A DNA stretch of 64,000 nucleotides from Leucaena leucocephala. Lineage: Eukaryota > Streptophyta > Magnoliopsida > Fabales > Fabaceae. Positions 49,101 to 60,339 of the stretch are shown piece after piece. The notes under the pieces are model-generated. The model saw nothing but the letters and a program-made list of their open reading frames with translations. It made no database searches and was not told the origin of the DNA. The position numbers were made by a program, and so were the translations under genes. The DNA lies in assembly GCA_037074615.1 (NCBI GenBank), contig CM073549.1, positions 3,105,001 through 3,169,000 on the forward strand, in the 5' to 3' direction. Position 1 is the first letter of the stretch; each line of letters opens with the position of its first letter.

Positions 49101-49807
49101 GATATTGTAGCATTCCAAAAGTCTGAACTAGATATTTATTTGGAAGAAGCAACACTTGATCCTAGATTGTCTATCAAATTTATTTTGTAAAATTATTGGA
49201 TGACTAATGCGGTTCTATTTCCTTGTCTTTCAAAGATAGCATATGATATACTATTTATTCCAATCATCACAGTTGCAAGTGAATCAGCTTTTAGTATTGG
49301 TTCACGAGTTCTCACAAAGTACAGTAGTTATCTTCTTCCAGAAAATGTTGAAGCTATTATTTGCACTCGCAATTGTACATTGGGTTATTTATGGGGTGAT
49401 AATTTGATTTCCTTACTTATTTATCTTTACTTCTATAGTTTTATATATTAATTCAATTTTATTAACTATTTCTTTTTTAATTTTTTGTGATGTGGCATAT
49501 GAGATTAAAGAAGAGGAAGGTGGTACTACTCCTGGTAGTAATGTTGCTGATGACATTGTTAAAGTTTCAGATATTACTTCAAATATTATTGACATATTAT
49601 AATTAATTTAAATACTATCTTTATCCTTCTTTTAGATTTAAAATATACTTAGATATTGTTTTGTTATTTTTTACTTTTTTTAGTAGTAATTTCTGCGTTG
49701 AAATATTAGGTGGATTTTATTTAAAAAAAAATAGTCACGGGCTTATGGGCTAGCCCGTCACTTTTCAACTCACCGGTTGAGGCGGACTGGCTGCTTTCCC
49801 ACCTTTA
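46127..49807 (+). mobile_element. Degenerate autonomous-type hAT transposon
   Basis: A 3,681-bp element with imperfect terminal inverted repeats, TAGAGGTGGTAAAAC at the left and the complement of TAAAGGTGGGAAAGC at the right. It is flanked by 8-bp target duplications GGCCTTTC (46119-46126) and GGCCTATC (49808-49815), one mismatch. The 8-bp duplication is diagnostic for the hAT superfamily. Subterminal palindromes GCGGGCTAGCCCG and relatives occur near both ends (46207-46240; about 49740-49760). A CT-rich leader (46300-46760) precedes the transposase remains. Confidence 0.88.
47281..49451 (+). pseudogene. hAT transposase (RICESLEEPER/Ac type), broken
   Basis: The start is at 47281 (MDLGNIVTIGGNKR). 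A BED zinc-finger remnant follows (DVWNYFTKIG, then SHLRRRINNC), then the catalytic-domain region (HFIDETWTLNSKI, SITLDNASANDS), the segment FDPRMKFDIVKFSYAKL, and the hAT C-terminal dimerisation domain (ITVASESAFSIGSRVLTKY). In-frame stops lie at 47365-47367, 47485-47487 and 47830-47832, with more just after. A one-base loss near 48180, after FFHV, shifts the frame. It cannot make an active transposase; expected family length is about 650-700 residues. Confidence 0.88.
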
Positions 49808-49815
49808 GGCCTATC

Positions 49816-50236
49816 CCATTGTTCATTGTACATCGCCACGTGTCTCGTGGCTGACCGACCGATGATGACATGCAAGAAAACCACATTGAGGTACTTTCAT
49901 TTTTTATATAATTTTTTTTTAAAAAAACAATTTAGATTTTTTAAAATTAACTTTAATTACAAACAATGTAGGAATCGTAACTAGAAAAGAATATTTATTA
50001 TGTGTAAGAAAAAACAAAAAGTTAAAAAGAAATTATGAAATACTATTAGCCCAGTTCTTCTTTACCCTACAATCATGGTTATTATCGAATATTGATGAGC
50101 TTATTTTAACTATCATGATGTACTTAAATTTTGCCTGCCCTGTCTTTACTCACACTTACCTCGTGATCATTCACTGATGCTTTCGCTGGCAAAAGTTCTC
50201 GCCTTTCTGTTCTGAGGGTCTTTTTCCGACGGTCCA
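49816..50236. other. Intergenic, upstream of the thiolase gene
   Basis: No gene. This should hold the thiolase promoter and 5' UTR. Confidence 0.5.
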
Positions 50237-53200
50237 ATGTCTCCAGGTCTCGATTCTGTAAAGTCACGAGGTTTGATTTGGTTTAATTTGACAGAATCAT
50301 CAGTTATCTATAACGCATCCTCATATAGATTTATAAGCAACGTTTTTCTGTACTTCATTAGCTTGCTGATATATTCTTCCAAGTAGTTGGCTACTGCGTT
50401 TTAGAAAAACAACAAATTCATATGATAAGTTTTCCAAAGTTAAGTCTTTTTATTAATTATTTAGCCTTTGCTGAGCTCGGGTCTTCTGGGTGTATCTGAT
50501 CATAGATGTTTGTGTTGTTGGTGTTGCGCGGACGCCGATTGGTGCTTTCCTGGGCACTCGTTCATCTCTTTCAGCGATGGAGCTTGGTTCTGTTGCTATC
50601 AAGTGTAAAACAATTGAACTTTTCTCTATCTTTAACACTTCATTTTCATCATCACCATCATCATCATTGAGGAAACGAGTATAATTCAGTAAATGTTAGC
50701 ACGAAAATATGTTTCCCCCCCTAAGTTTAAAGCTATAAAGTTGTGTTTGACGCGTTGATCTCCATGAACTACCACAACATGCAGTCGACACTTGTGTTCG
50801 ATACGTTTGCAGATTTATCATAATTCAGAAGAAAAGTTATCCTTTCGACTTGGAGATGTGTTGAACAACCTGAATGGAAATAAAACGAGCAACTAGAAAC
50901 CCCATCTTAATGAAAGAATGAAAGTTTTTCCTTGTGCTTTCTGTTCTACAAGTATACTCTAATATGTATGCTGTCTTCTAGTTTTTTTATGTCGTTGTTT
51001 TAAGAGATAATGCTGTTTTTATTTTGAAGTTTGGCGGGTCAACGTGTTCATGTTAGTTTCCATGCTTAAAACTTCAGCTGCTCTCAAGAGAGCAAATGTT
51101 GATCCATCACTTGTGCAAGAAGTGTTCTTTGGGAATGTTCTAGCTGCAAATTTAGGGCAAGCCCCTGCCAGACAGGCTGCATTAGGTGCAGGCATACCTA
51201 CCTCTGTAATCTGCACTACTATTAACAAGGTTTGTTCAGCAGGGATAAAAGGTAGGCTTTGTTCTATTTATTAAGTGATCATCTCACTTTAAAAATATTT
51301 AAATTTAAATTGTTGTGAATGAGAGATGAAGTCATGCCTCTTCTATTCATTTTTTTTTCCATTGCAGCTACTATGCTTGCAGCGCTGACAATACAATCGG
51401 GTGTTCATGAAGTCGTTGTTGGCGGTATGGAAAGCATGTCTAATGCACCCAAGTATATGGTAGAAGCAAGGTTTTCCTTTCTTTCTTAAATCACTGACAC
51501 AATGATACATTTGCTCTTGGGAAAAAGTTCACCCTTTCTTTCATGATTAATCAATCACTTGGTAGTATTTCAAGAAGTTAATCTGGAGATTTGGTTCATA
51601 AAAGCGTATATTAGGACCCAATAAATTAGTAGTTTCTAATGTTGAAGCCTCACTTTCATAAACTTTCACCTCATTTTTTGTGAGTGAAGATGATATGCAT
51701 CAACATATTTTGTATATGTTGTGTCTAAAACAGGAAGGGATCTCGGGTAGGACATGATACTATCATTGATGGCATGATCAAGGATGGCCTTTGGGATGTT
51801 TATAATGACTTCAGCATGGGTGTTTGTGCTGAGTTATGTGCTGATCTTCACTCCATAACAAGAGAGGAGCAGGTATTACTCGTTGGTGAACTGTATGTTA
51901 AAATTTTGTAGTGTATTTCATTCTCTCTTATTCTTTTAATCGATATTATTAATTATTTTCATTTTCACTCGGTCCTTTAATTGACTCAGTTGCCCTGAAT
52001 TACTGTCAGCATCCTTTTTGTTTCTTGTGTTGGTATCTAGTTGCTTGGCTTCATCAGTTGTTGTCCTTTTGTTATTTAAATGTAAAATTGAGTTGAACAA
52101 TATTTGTATATTGATGTATTTTTAGTTTTGGTTTTGCCACCATTTACACCATGTTGCTTTTCAGGATTCTTATGCTATAGAAAGCTATAGGAGAGGAATT
52201 TCTGTTCAAAATTCTGGTCATTTTACATGGGAGATAGTTCTGGTCTGATTTTCTAACTCCTAATCATGTTACATTGTTGAGAATATGCAAGGATTTCGAT
52301 GTGGTTTCCATGCCACTCTCTGCACTTGCAGGTTGAAGTTTCTACAGGAAAAGGGAAGAAGTCTTCCACCCTTATGAATAAAGATGAATGTTTGGGAAAG
52401 GTAAATAGATAGAAGCCTTTAGGGTGTAACCCTTATTTGGAATTTACTTGATCCATGGTCATTAGACTTCCTTTCACATTGGGAATATGGTGGGAATTTA
52501 TGCATTTTGCTTGATATCTTTCATAATTTGTTTGATTGTCACTAGTTTGATGCTGCAAAGTTAAAGAAGCTTAGGCCAAGCTTCAAGGAGGATGGGGGTT
52601 CTGTAACTGCTGGCAATGCTTCTATCATAAGGTCCTCTCTTTCTCTTCCCTCATGATGTGTCTCTCTGCATACTTGGTATATGTTTGATAGACCTGCTTA
52701 TTGGTTTATCTGAGTGAGGCTTATGCCCAGAACTCAAGCTCAAGTCCATCTTTATTCTGGTACCTTGTAATGTAACATGGCCTTATCAGCCCTTGGTGTA
52801 ATATACTAGGTGCCTGTTTGGATGGTCAAAATCACATTTTTAGTCACTTTTTCTTTTTACGAGACAATTTTCTCACATACTTACCTCGCACCACAAAATC
52901 AATTCTCCACAATTAATTCAAACGGGCACTAAAACTTGATAATTGATTATTACCATACGCTCTTGTCTTTGTTAATTTGGTGACTAGCCCACTAGATTGG
53001 GCTAGTTAGGTTTGCGGGTTGGCTCCAATGCATATTTCTATTGATACTCATGTTAATTTTGTGGGACAGCTCATTACAGCACTTCAAAAAGTCTGACTTC
53101 TGATTGTACACCATGCTGTAATTTAAGGATATTGTGATCATAAAGGTTCTTAACTGCATGCTCTTTAAGTGATAATTAGTGTATTGACTTTGACCAGTCA

Positions 53201-54135
53201 CGGCGCTGCTGCAATAGTGCTAGTGAGTGGAGAGAAGGCGCTTGGGCTTGGATTGCAAGTAATAGCTAAGATAAAGGGATATGCAGATGCAGCTTAGGTG
53301 TGCTATGACAGGTTATTGGAACTTGTCTTGGCCTTGATTATTAATATGAACAACTCAAAGCTGAAGTGAGGTTAGGTTCTCTTGGTTGGCAGGCACTAGA
53401 GATATTCCCAACTGCTCCAGCTGTTGCAATACCAAAAGCCATATCAAATGCTGGTTTGGAGGCTTCTCTAATTGATTATTATGAAATAAATGAAGCCTTG
53501 TCTGTAAGAATTACATTCTACTCACACTTTAGGCTTTTATGTACTCGTGTTGTCGAATCTTGACTTAAAACATGAAAGGGAATAAAAGATAAAATACATT
53601 CTACCCATACCCATATAATCATCATATTGTTACAAAATAAAAATGAGTGAAAATTTCATCATCTTATACCGCATTATTTCTTTTATGCAGGTTGTGGTTC
53701 TTGCAAATCAAAAGCTTCTTGGTCTTAATCCTGTGAGTGTTCATACTTCTTCTCTTTTGGTGGATGAAATCTTTTTTTTCTATTATTCTGTAGCCTGTCC
53801 TCATATGATAATGGCTTAAATCTGATAGATCAATATGTCTTTTGGATTCAACATAGGAGAAAGTTAATGTGCATGGGGGAGCTGTATCATTGGGACACCC
53901 ATTGGGTTGCAGTGGAGCTCGTATCTTAGTAACATTGTTAGGGGTAATTCTTAACCTTGATTTGCTCATCTTCTTTACTTCACAAATTAGTAAGGAAAAA
54001 ATAACGCTCAAGAACCATAACTTATGTTAGCCAAGTTTTGTGACACAGGTGTTGAAACAAAAGAAAGGCAAGTATGGGGTTGCTACCATCTGCAATGGAG
54101 GAGGAGCCTCTGCTTTCGTCTTTGAGCTCATGTAA
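50237..54135 (+). pseudogene. Cytosolic acetoacetyl-CoA thiolase (acetyl-CoA C-acetyltransferase), with in-frame stop
   Basis: Thirteen exons splice cleanly: 50237-50270, 50506-50604, 51078-51251, 51368-51470, 51734-51872, 52165-52242, 52332-52400, 52546-52631, 53198-53297, 53393-53503, 53691-53732, 53857-53943 and 54049-54135. They total 1,209 nt, or 403 codons, the normal plant length. The enzyme joins two acetyl-CoA into acetoacetyl-CoA, the first step of the mevalonate pathway. Present are DVCVVGVARTPIG, the acylated cysteine in NKVCSAGIK, the catalytic histidine in SLGHPLGCSGAR and the second cysteine in CNGGGASA. Codon 294, the last of exon 9, is TAG where the family has CAG (ADAAQ), so translation would stop before the catalytic histidine. 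Also odd: SHGAAA for SDGAAA, VVVGGMES for VVVAGGMES. It is a very young pseudogene, a null allele, or a one-base sequence error. Confidence 0.85.
52810..52929. mobile_element. Short MITE in thiolase intron 8
   Basis: A 120-bp segment with ends GTGCCTGTTTGGA and TTCAAACGGGCAC, imperfect inverted repeats of the GTGCCYGTTTGGA type seen on hAT-like plant MITEs. The target duplication was not resolved. Confidence 0.55.
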
Positions 54136-55614
54136 TCCTTTTTTTTTTTTAAAGCTGGGAATTCTTTTAATTCTTTTGGTGTAGTTATTATGTTAAATAT
54201 TATAATGATATTATTCATGAATGTTTTTAAGCTCTTTTCATTTGTAAACAAATGTGAAAAGATTAGGGAGATTTCTGCGTTTTGCAGGCCAGTTTCCAGG
54301 GTTGGACTTTCTTCATTATGAGGATGCTTGGAGAACAAAATGTGTAGTGATCCTGTTAAAGACTAATCTCCTCTCAAGTACTGCGAGCAAAGGGTAGACC
54401 TCTTCCTACTAAGTTTGCACATACACGAAAACTAAGGAAACACTCAACCACTTGTTTAAATGGCTGAGAGTCCTTTTCACTCACTTCATCTTGGTAAGGA
54501 ATTGAAAAGTTGTGTTGTATTTATTTATCTTCTAAAGATGTAGAGATATTAGTGAGTTTTTTTTTTTTTGGAGGGGGGTATGTGTATGAGTTAATTGGAT
54601 TGAATTTTTTTTTAAAATATATAAATATATAAAATATTTTATTTTAGTCAATTATACTCTATCAAATTAAAAACAACGGTACATGTAAAATCTTTCCTTA
54701 ATATTCTTTAGTATTTATATTTGAATGAAGCGACATTGATATTAGTAATTGGATGAACTATTTTGTTAATTGTCAGCTTCACTAAAAAATATCATTATTA
54801 AAAGCAATATATTTTTTTTGTGTAATTTATTTTCATCCTCACAGAATATCGAGCTCACAATAATATCATCATTTATATTTTATCATATGATTTTATTTTT
54901 AAAAATTCATGATTATGTCCAAGTTTTTAAACAAAAATTACGTGTTCCTTAATCATATTAATCCAATAATAATACTATATATTCCGAGAGTAAAGTAAAT
55001 ATTTTCCTTTTATAGACCAAGCATGCCTAGAAACTTTTAAACCTATGTTCATCTGAAATGTCTAGCGTGGCATGTTTAAGATATCTGCCTTCATCTCCAC
55101 GAATAACTCCATGAATTTCTCAAATACAGAGAGAGAAAATAATGTCTTTTTTTTCCTTATCTTCTATAATCTTGCAACCCTGTATGGTTAACATTTACTG
55201 TTGTAATCACACCACAAAACCTGTGTTCTCAGAAGCTAAAATAGCAAAGCCTTCAATTTACAAACCAGTCATATTTTGGAGACTTTCTTTTTTCAATGGC
55301 CTAAGACCTGTAATACCCATAATCAAACGTTGGACATTAAAAGAAACCCCTGTTTTCTGTCTGGGTTTCTTTCAAGGTCCAACGATAATCTTCTTCCCTT
55401 CAACAGATTCATCATCATCTGTCTTCTTGCACTTCAATCATTGTCGTCGTCGTCATTTTCTCCAGAAACATCAGACTTTAAGGTAATCATCATCATTTTG
55501 ACGTGCCATATGTCATAGTATTATGTGTTTGTTTCATGGCTCATTGCAACAGTTAGTGTTTTTTTTTTTGGGTAATGCAGAGATCATCTTGTTCAGGAGA
55601 AGAAGCAGAGAAAA
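54136..55614. other. Intergenic plus the WEB gene 5' UTR
   Basis: No separate gene. The right end probably includes a non-coding first exon of the WEB gene, because an acceptor-like TAATGCAG occurs at 55573-55580, 35 bases before the start codon. Confidence 0.45.
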
Positions 55615-57884
55615 ATGGATTCATCAAAGGATATGAGTTCTCCTAGGGGAGAAATTGGAGAGATTGACACGAGGGCACCATTTCAATCTGTGAAAGCTGC
55701 TGTCAGTTTATTCGGTGAGGTTGCTGTCTCCAAGGAAAAACGTGCTGTCAGGAGAAAATCATCCGAGGTAAGCATCAAAACCTACGAAACATAACCGTGC
55801 TCATCATCAACCACACATTAATTTTAAACCATTCTCTCATGCATGATGTCACATCTCTAATTTTGTCGTATAATGATGCCTGTGCCAGCATTGGTATTCA
55901 TATCTCTAACACATACTCCTGTCCTAAATGTAAGAACTAGTAAAAGTGTTTATTTTCCCCTAAATTCTACCTATTGATTGCACATATTAATAGGTTTAGG
56001 GAGGGACAAATATGTGCAAATTTACCCTACAGAGAGGTTTTTCTAGAAAAATAGTACTTTAGGACAACTAACAAATTTTTTATAAATAATTAACTTAACT
56101 AATTTTCTTAATATCTAAAAATTAGTTATCTAGCTCGTACGATTAGAGGAAGTATAATGGTTCATGATTGGACCTCTCATGGCAAGAGCTTTTGTGTTGA
56201 CATTCTTGAGATGTGAGATAGCAATGTATCTTATTCCTTATTTCAAGCCAATACGAAGAAATCTTGTTTTTCATGGCCTTTCAAAGCACGGACATGCAAA
56301 TAATAACGTTGTTGAAAGCATGTTTTTTATGATTTACAGAATGTACTAGAAAAGGAGACACAGCTTCTGTTGGCACAGAGAGAACTGAACAAGATAAAGA
56401 AACAGCTGGAGAGTGCAGAGACCACAAAATCTAAAGCGCTTGCTGAACTTGACAAGGCAAAAGTGACACTTCAAGATCTCACAACGAAGCTGACAAATGT
56501 CAGAGAATCCAAGGAAGCCGCCATGGAAGCTGCAGAAGCTGTGAAGAATCAAGCCAAACAACTTGAAAGAGCAAAATCCCAGAAAGAAGTTGGCTTTGAA
56601 GCTTGGAAGCTAGAACTAGAACATGCCAGAAAAGAATACACAACAACTGTGAAAGAACTTGATGCTGCCAAGCAAGAACTCACCAAGATCAGGCAAGATT
56701 TTGATGCAGCTTTAGAGGCGAAGCTCGTGGCGTTTCAGACTGCTGGAGAAGCTCAGCGATCGGCCAAGTTGAACTCAGAAAGGATCAGCGAGCTCTCGAA
56801 TGAGATTTCAGCCATGAAAACATCAGTAGAAGAATTAAAGCTTGCATCTTTGCAGGCTCAAGAGGAACAAGCAAAGGCCATGGCAGAGAGGGAAGCTCAA
56901 TATGATTCTTACAAGAATAATAAGGAAGAAGCAGAGGCAAAGATGGAATCTTTGATGAAAGAATACGACCCCAAATTGAATACAGAAGATCTTGAGGCTA
57001 AACTTGCTGAAACAAGTGCAGAGATTGAAGTTTTGCAGGAACAGATGAAGAAGGAACATGCTTCCGATATGGAAGCTGCGAGAGCTATAACTTCAGACCT
57101 CAAGGAAGCTACAAAGACACTATCAGAAGTTGCTGAAGAAGAAAGCTCTCTGAAAAACCTAGTGGCTTTGTTAAGGGATGAATTAGAAGATGTGAAGACT
57201 GAGCAAAGAATCTTGAAAGACAAGGAACAAAAATCAGAAGCTCTTGCAAGTTACATTAAAGATGAACTCCATAAGAGTAAAAGAGAAGCAAATGTTGAGG
57301 AGTTGGAAAAAGCTACTGAATTATTTCAAGAACAAAGCATGCAAATAGAGAAGCTAACAGAAGAAACAGAAGCTGCAAAAAGGGAAGCAGAAGAGATGAA
57401 CCAGAGAACACATGAGCTGAAGCAAGAAGCCGAGACAACTCAAACTTTAGCTCAAGAACTCGAATCAAAGCTCGAGATTTTTCTAAAAGAAGCTGAAGAA
57501 GTGAAAGCAGCAGAACAAAGAGCCCTTGAGGAGATGAAGATCTTGTCTGAGATGCAAGGAAACAACAACAAAAATGAAGTCAGTGATGGGACAAACTCAG
57601 AAGATCATGGTAAGATAAAACTATCTGTTGATAAGTTTGAGTCAGTGACAGGGAAAGTGAAGGAATGTGCAGATCTTGTGGAGAAGGCAGAGCTGGCTGC
57701 AATGACTCAGGTTGAAGCAATAAAGGCAAGACAAAGTGAAGCAGACAAGAAATTAGAAGCAAATCTGAAGGCAATTGAGGAAATAAAAGCAGCAACAGAG
57801 ATGGCTCTGAAGAATGCAGAGATGGCAGATTCTGCGAAAATGGCACTTGAAGGTGAACTGAGGAGGTTGCGCCATCAAGGCTGA
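55615..57884 (+). CDS. WEB-family (DUF827) coiled-coil protein
   Basis: Two coding exons, 55615-55767 and 56340-57884 (donor GAG|GTAAGC, acceptor TTACAG), give 565 residues. The N-terminus carries the family signature IDTRAPFQSVKAAVSLFGE (about residues 17-35), followed by KETQLLLAQRELNKIKKQLE. The remainder is almost continuous coiled coil rich in A, E, K and L, ending LRRLRHQG. WEB1 of this family works with PMI2 in chloroplast light-avoidance movement; most other members have no assigned role. Length and motifs resemble Arabidopsis At1g12150 from memory. The start is the first ATG in good context and is supported by the signature exon. The single coding intron carries a MITE. Confidence 0.9.
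55916..56152. mobile_element. Stowaway-like MITE in the WEB gene intron
   Basis: A 237-bp segment between TA dinucleotides (55914-55915 and 56153-56154). The left end is CTCCTGTCCTAAATGTAAG; the right end GATTAGAGGAAG is its degenerate inverted partner. These ends and the TA target are typical of Stowaway elements. Confidence 0.65.
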
Positions 57885-57947
57885 ATCAGCTTCTTCGGAT
57901 TCTTAAATGAGAAATTTCTTCAAAATCAAACAATCACCTCTTTGAAA

Positions 57948-58110
57948 ATATTGTGCAGATATAAATGCTTATTGTGAAACTACTTGGTTTTTTGAGTTTT
58001 ACAGGGTAGCGAAACATCCAATAGTTTTAGCTGCTATTTCAGCATGTTTTATGCCCCATGTTGCAAAGTTCAAGAAAATTGAAAGGCAGAATGTAAAATA
58101 ATTATGTCCC
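57948..58110 (+). repeat. Duplicated 3' flank of the WEB gene, copy A
   Basis: This segment aligns in direct orientation with about 58646-58830: ATATTGTGCAGATATAAATG against ATATTGTCCAGATATGAATG, then GCTATTTCAGCATGTTTTAT against GCTATTTTAAGCATCTTTTA, then TCAAGAAAATTGAA in both. The second copy was later the target of a SINE. Confidence 0.75.
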
Positions 58111-58451
58111 ATAAACCATTCACCAAACTGGTATAACCAACTTCTGTTTCCACTAAAAAACAAACTTTAGGATAGTCAATCATGGTCAATTATTAAAATA
58201 TTCAACATAGTTTTACGTTAGCTATATAGAGCTTAACATAACACTCTTTTGGTACTAACTATAAATGTGGTTTATCAACTTTAGTTTATAAACTTAAAAA
58301 TGAAAATAAAATTAAATATTCTAGTAACTATTCAGAACATATCGACGATATCCATAAACAAAAAAAGAGTGAATCAATGATTAAAAATAAGGAATATCAT
58401 AAAAGATTATATCCTTCAAACCATTCCATAAAGAGAGTATTGTCCAGATAT

Positions 58452-58645
58452 TTTTTTTTTTTTGGTTGTCCACCCGGTTCACCGGAGCTTTGCCCCGACT
58501 ACATCCGGATCCGACCCGCGTCGCGCACCTGGCTATGGTGGGTGAGTCTCCCAACGGGGATTTTCTGCGTACGCCAAGGCTCGAACTCGAGACCTCGCTT
58601 AAGCGATACCGAGCCGCTTACCACTCGGACCAACCCCCGTTGGTA
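58452..58645 (-). mobile_element. tRNA-derived SINE (copy 2)
   Basis: Minus-strand element starting GGGGGTTGGTCCGAGTGG, with A-like box GGTCCGAGTGGTAAGCGG, B-like box GAGTTCGAGCC, body shared with 12879-13056, and a poly-A tail (the T run at 58451-58464 on the plus strand). Perfect 14-bp target duplications TATTGTCCAGATAT lie at 58438-58451 and 58646-58659. The boxes are closer to the tRNA consensus than in copy 1, so this is the younger insertion. Confidence 0.93.
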
Positions 58646-58839
58646 TATTGTCCAGATATGAATGCTCATTGTGAAATTTCCACCTTTTTTTTGTAGTCCC
58701 TAAGTTTTTATAGGGCAGGGAAAACATCTGATATTTTTAGATGCTATTTTAAGCATCTTTTATATAGAATCTTGCAAAGCTCAAGAAAATTGAAGCGCAT
58801 AAAATAAAATATGCATCGTCTTCCCATAAAGCAAAGCTC

Positions 58840-60339
58840 TTCCCATAATCCAAAACTCATCGATTTGGACGAGATTTGCATGATCTAGATTTTTTTTTTC
58901 AAAAAAAAAAAATCGTTTTGAAAAAGGTCTAAAAAGTTCCTTGTTAATTTTGATCTACTTTTTTTTTCTGTAGTGATCTACCAATATTACAATTATACTG
59001 TGGTCATTGGACATGACCCAAATCTAACAAAAACATACCAAAAATTAAGAATGGGACAAGTCAACTAAGTAAATACCAACATTACCTTTGAAACCTTTTG
59101 CATTTGTTTTTAAGAAAGATGTCTCATACCGGCATTAAATTATTAGTGCATTATATTGCAATTTCATTATAATATCTTATGTTCAACTTCAAAATTTAAA
59201 ACCAAAGTCAAATGTGACAACAACGAGAAGGCATGATTCCCGCATATTCCAGCATGACTTGCTCCAAACCTGTTGAAAGTTGGACCCAATTATTTTAAAC
59301 TTAATAACCAGATCATATTTTATTATACTCATCATATAAAACTTAATTTATATTAAAATTTTGTACTATAAATTAAGTCTTATATTTAATATTGAAAGAA
59401 TATATAACATATTTTCTCAATCTTTTTATTTATTTAAAAGTATAATCCCTTTCAGATTTTAAAATGTAAAGGATTTTTACCCGCTAAGTGGATTTCTCAA
59501 GATTTAAGTTTATATTCTATTCTTTGTGGGAGTGAAGCCACCTATAATTTCAACCAACAAATGCACATATATATTTATATATATTTAATTTATGTCTCCT
59601 CGAACAAAAATGTCTTCGTAAATTTTCAAAATGTAGTATATATTGGATGGAGAAAATAATGTCATGTTGAAGAAATAAAAAATAAAATTAATATTGCGAT
59701 GTAATAAGCTTGTACTGATGTAATTTCAGTTACATCAGTAGAATTTTACAGACCTAATTAGTATATTACATGCCACAATAAATTTGGAAATTTTGAATTA
59801 TATTTTTTTTTTGGTATAAAATTTTGAATTATATAATTGAATTTCTTTTGCCATATTTTTCAAATGAAAATATGAGTTTTGTTTTGTGTTTTTTCTTGAT
59901 TGTGGAAAAAAAAAAAGCACAGGTTAAGTTACTCCACACCTTATAATAGGAGCATAAGAGAATACAGTAACTCGTTTTATTTTTATATGTCTCAAATTAT
60001 AAGCATAATCTATATGGAACAGATTTATATAATTCATTTTCTCAACCTGTGCACGTCAAATCTATAGTGAAAGTGTAAAACCTCTGGTCCCATATACAGA
60101 GATCTAATCTATAGGGGAAATTTATAATTTAAAATTTCCTTCAACCGCCCTAGTGTTCCTTAACATGTTCTCTCTCTCATTCCAAAAAGCTTCAACAAAA
60201 GAAGACAAACGGTGATCTGTTTCATTCCATTACCTTCTTCTTCCCCATATGTAAAAAGAGATCGAAAACTAGAACCAACCATCTCAGACGATAAGAACCA
60301 AAACATCACTTCCCGGAGATCCATATATATGTTATTGTT
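58840..60339. other. AT-rich intergenic region, with USP-like promoter at its right end
   Basis: No gene is recognised. A short inverted repeat (TACTGATGTAATTTCAG/TTACATCAGTA, about 59713-59740) is the only structure seen. The last few hundred bases should contain the promoter and leader of the gene at 60340. Confidence 0.5.

Noticed and set aside
56909..57223. Serine-rich minus-strand frames under the WEB gene
   Set aside because: Antisense shadows of a coiled-coil coding exon.
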